Source of the DNA: Omnitrophica WOR_2 bacterium RIFOXYA2_FULL_38_17
GTDB lineage: Bacteria > Omnitrophota > Gorgyraeia > Zapsychrales > Zapsychraceae
DNA length: 38,978 bases
Assembly: GCA_001805965.1 (NCBI GenBank)
Contig: MHHG01000068.1
Span: forward strand, 5,535-44,512
Reading direction: 5' to 3'
Below the pieces are notes generated by a model. The model was not told the DNA's origin. It ran no database searches and saw only the letters and a list, made by a program, of their open reading frames with translations. Shown in pieces: positions 38,294 to 38,978 of the stretch. How positions within the stretch are numbered: position 1 is the stretch's first letter; each line of letters opens with the position of its first letter. A program made the position numbers and the translations under genes.

Positions 38294-38978
38294 TTAATTC
38301 GTCATAAATCTAGCATTTATCCTCTTTATTACAAAAAACCATAAAAACAAGATAAATGACATTAACCAAAATGAAGGGGCAGGAGTATCAAAATTAACTT
38401 CAGCATCCTGATCATCTTCAAATTCCAATCCGGCTGAAGCGCTCAATCTTTGTTTTTCTTTAAGCTCAAGCGTCTTCCACTGTGAGCTTCTTTCAACTAC
38501 AATTAATGATGTTGCTGGAATCATTAGCCCCAGCTCTTTACTTGCATCAACTAATGCTTTACTCTTTTCATTCTCAAGCGATGGATTATACAAAATCGTA
38601 TAATTCTCAATCATCAGGTCAACTCCCCTTGCATAAACAGCATCATTTGAATTTTTCACATCAACATTAACAAATTTGTTTTCATCATTAACATATACAG
38701 AAATTGCGCCCTGTCCCACGCTTTCAAAAAATATCGTTTGCATCATATTTTCTGAATTTGGAACAACCTTGACCTTTTTCCCTATCTTTAAAGCAACGAC
38801 ATTCTCAGCTTTGCCAATGAAAGTATTTTCCCAAAGTTTCTTTTCGGAAAATTCATACCCTCGTTCTGAAAAATAGGCAACATCACTTTCAGGGGCTATT
38901 TCCGAAAAGTATTCTAAATCTTTTATCTCCATCATACTGTTATTATCACTAGCCATAATTACAAATACTGGATATCGA
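38294..38978 (-). CDS. C-terminal part of a surface protein with PEP-CTERM-like sorting tail
   Basis: The frame stays open to the window edge (reading RYPVFVIMAS before the first internal Met at 38956), so the gene is partial and its true start is outside. The visible ~228 residues resemble the end of VIT/MSEP-CTERM-type proteins: a region with IPATSLIVVERSSQWKTLELKEKQRL, then an acidic linker and the tail TPAPSFWLMSFILFLWFFVIKRINAR, that is a PxPS motif, one transmembrane helix and a basic end. Such tails are recognised by exosortases in Gram-negative bacteria. No exosortase is in the window. The gene ends 173 bases before the ligase start and appears to be a separate unit. Confidence 0.7.
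   Translation of the reverse strand, partial: RYPVFVIMASDNNSMMEIKDLEYFSEIAPESDVAYFSERGYEFSEKKLWENTFIGKAENVVALKIGKKVKVVPNSENMMQTIFFESVGQGAISVYVNDENKFVNVDVKNSNDAVYARGVDLMIENYTILYNPSLENEKSKALVDASKELGLMIPATSLIVVERSSQWKTLELKEKQRLSASAGLEFEDDQDAEVNFDTPAPSFWLMSFILFLWFFVIKRINARFMTN

Overview
The window is AT-rich and almost entirely transcribed from the minus strand. It looks like a chromosomal piece of an uncultured Gram-negative bacterium. Outer-membrane architecture is shown by a TolC-like outer-membrane factor next to an RND pump. A Minf_1886-family protein and overall gene style point towards the PVC superphylum, perhaps Omnitrophota. That placement is inference and needs the 16S gene (18331-19919) to be compared with a database. 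No phage, insertion sequence or CRISPR array is visible.

Region 1 (1-7600) is housekeeping, read right to left: Minf_1886 protein, EamA transporter, recG, rsmD, coaD, yceD, rpmF, plsX, fabH and fabD (cut by the window edge). This is a classic fatty-acid/phospholipid and ribosome locus. rsmD appears to start at an AUU codon and plsX at UUG. Region 2 (7600-14260) holds a lone plus-strand membrane protein and a MarR-controlled efflux operon: disrupted membrane protein, MarR regulator, TolC-like channel, RND pump. A strong promoter with an overlapping palindrome precedes it, and no membrane-fusion protein is encoded. Region 3 (14290-20165) is a complete rRNA operon, 16S - tRNA-Ile - tRNA-Ala - 23S - 5S, with promoter, two boxA elements, processing stem and terminator.

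Region 4 (20448-38200) is the exciting part: about 18 kb of co-oriented genes that look like an aromatic type II polyketide synthase locus. The minimal PKS is KS-alpha (catalytic Cys170/His310/His347), a chain-length factor lacking all three catalytic residues, and an ACP with a DS attachment site. Around it are an SDR ketoreductase, a TcmN/WhiE-type aromatase/cyclase, a PF04199-type HxGSHxDxPxH cyclase, an MFS exporter, an amidohydrolase, a PC4-like protein and an unknown membrane protein. Upstream lie a B12-binding radical SAM enzyme, a PCP_red-domain protein and a ketopantoate-reductase-like enzyme. No oxygenase is present, so tailoring may be oxygen-independent.

The 5' end of region 4 is a tightly overlapping set: acyl-CoA ligase, purine-nucleoside-phosphorylase-like enzyme, MtnA isomerase, half-size MtnA/eIF2B paralog, class II aldolase fused to an SCP2-like domain, and aldehyde dehydrogenase. 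Together these can be read as a 5'-deoxyadenosine/methylthioadenosine salvage route ending in an acid and its CoA ester. The attractive hypothesis is that salvage of the radical-SAM by-product is coupled to polyketide assembly, possibly supplying a starter unit. The window closes with the 3' part of a surface-type protein bearing a PEP-CTERM-like sorting tail.
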